NCBI GenBank assembly: GCA_905480065.1
Contig: CAJQOV010000038.1
Coordinates: forward strand, 1-6,389
Origin: an uncultured Gammaproteobacteria bacterium
Lineage (GTDB): Bacteria; Pseudomonadota; Gammaproteobacteria; UBA9214
Reading direction: 5' to 3'
Length of the DNA stretch: 6,389 nucleotides
Shown: piece by piece, positions 6,270-6,389 of the stretch
How positions within the stretch are numbered: the first letter of the stretch is position 1
Layout: each line of letters opens with the position of its first letter
Notes under the pieces: model-generated
Database searches by the model: none
The model's input: the letters and a program-made list of their open reading frames with translations, nothing else
Told to the model about the DNA's origin: nothing
Made by a program: the position numbers and the translations under genes

Positions 6270-6389
6270 ATGCCCATGAACCAGGTTCCCGATTTTTGCG
6301 CAGCCAGCGCCAGCGGCAGCGAATGGCAAGCCATCGTCGATGACTGTCTGAATGCACTGGGTACACGGCCGGACAATGCCAGTCTCGGG
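6270..6389 (+). CDS. FIST-domain-like signal transduction protein, N-terminal fragment
   Basis: The reading frame runs off the right edge, giving 40 residues (from MPMNQVPDF). The pattern FCAASASGSEW, then a helix ending DDCLNALG, then a short linker into NASLG, resembles the beginning of FIST_N proteins, which typically open with a short strand, a D/E-W motif, a helix and then an NLGFLY-type strand. FIST proteins are proposed sensory modules binding small ligands such as amino acids, and are often encoded near chemotaxis or two-component genes; no such partner is visible in this window. The start could be ATG 6270 or ATG 6276; neither has a Shine-Dalgarno sequence. An in-frame upstream extension is open but looks non-coding. 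With only 40 residues the family call is from recalled pattern and remains tentative. Confidence 0.5.
   Translation, partial: MPMNQVPDFCAASASGSEWQAIVDDCLNALGTRPDNASLG

Noticed and set aside
5952..6329. Minus-strand frame of 125 codons in the divergent intergenic region
   Set aside because: Overlaps the start of the FIST-like gene, has no ribosome site I can see, and no recognisable family features.

Overview
The window reads as ordinary chromosomal sequence from a moderately GC-rich Gram-negative bacterium, most likely a gammaproteobacterium. The inference rests on an Omp85-type outer membrane protein, a MarC-family inner membrane protein, and a GH17-GT2 fusion glycosyltransferase of the kind linked to NdvB-type beta-1,3-glucan synthesis in pseudomonads and relatives. 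I see no insertion sequence, integrase, CRISPR array, tRNA or rRNA.

Layout, left to right. Positions 1-233 hold no gene I can support. A small single-domain cupin (234-638, +) follows, with a good ribosome binding site. It converges on an Omp85/BamA-TamA-family outer membrane protein (698-2338, -); the 59-base gap holds two short inverted repeats. Upstream of the Omp85 gene, on the same strand and only 3 bases away, is a MarC-family membrane protein (2342-2974, -). These two form a tight, probably translationally coupled operon with a plausible sigma-70 promoter of its own at 3006-3035. A 233-base spacer (2975-3207) separates them from a large GH17-GT2 membrane glycosyltransferase (3208-5823, -). 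That protein is best started at the ATG at 5823, not at the longer TTG-initiated reading frame. Its own candidate promoter lies at 5880-5909. A 446-base divergent intergenic region with a GC-rich palindrome follows. At the right edge is the first 40 codons of a + strand gene that resembles the start of a FIST-domain sensory protein.

Functional reading. Three of the five genes are envelope proteins: the glucan synthase/remodelling enzyme spans the inner membrane with a GH17 domain predicted outside and a GT2 domain inside, MarC is an inner membrane protein, and the Omp85 protein is an outer membrane beta-barrel with a single recognisable POTRA domain. The cupin and the FIST protein look cytosolic and have no evident link to the others. 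I find no convincing new multi-gene system. The items most worth a second look are the single-POTRA Omp85 coupled to MarC, the two-domain glucan enzyme, and an orphan beta-barrel-like reading frame in the 2975-3207 spacer.
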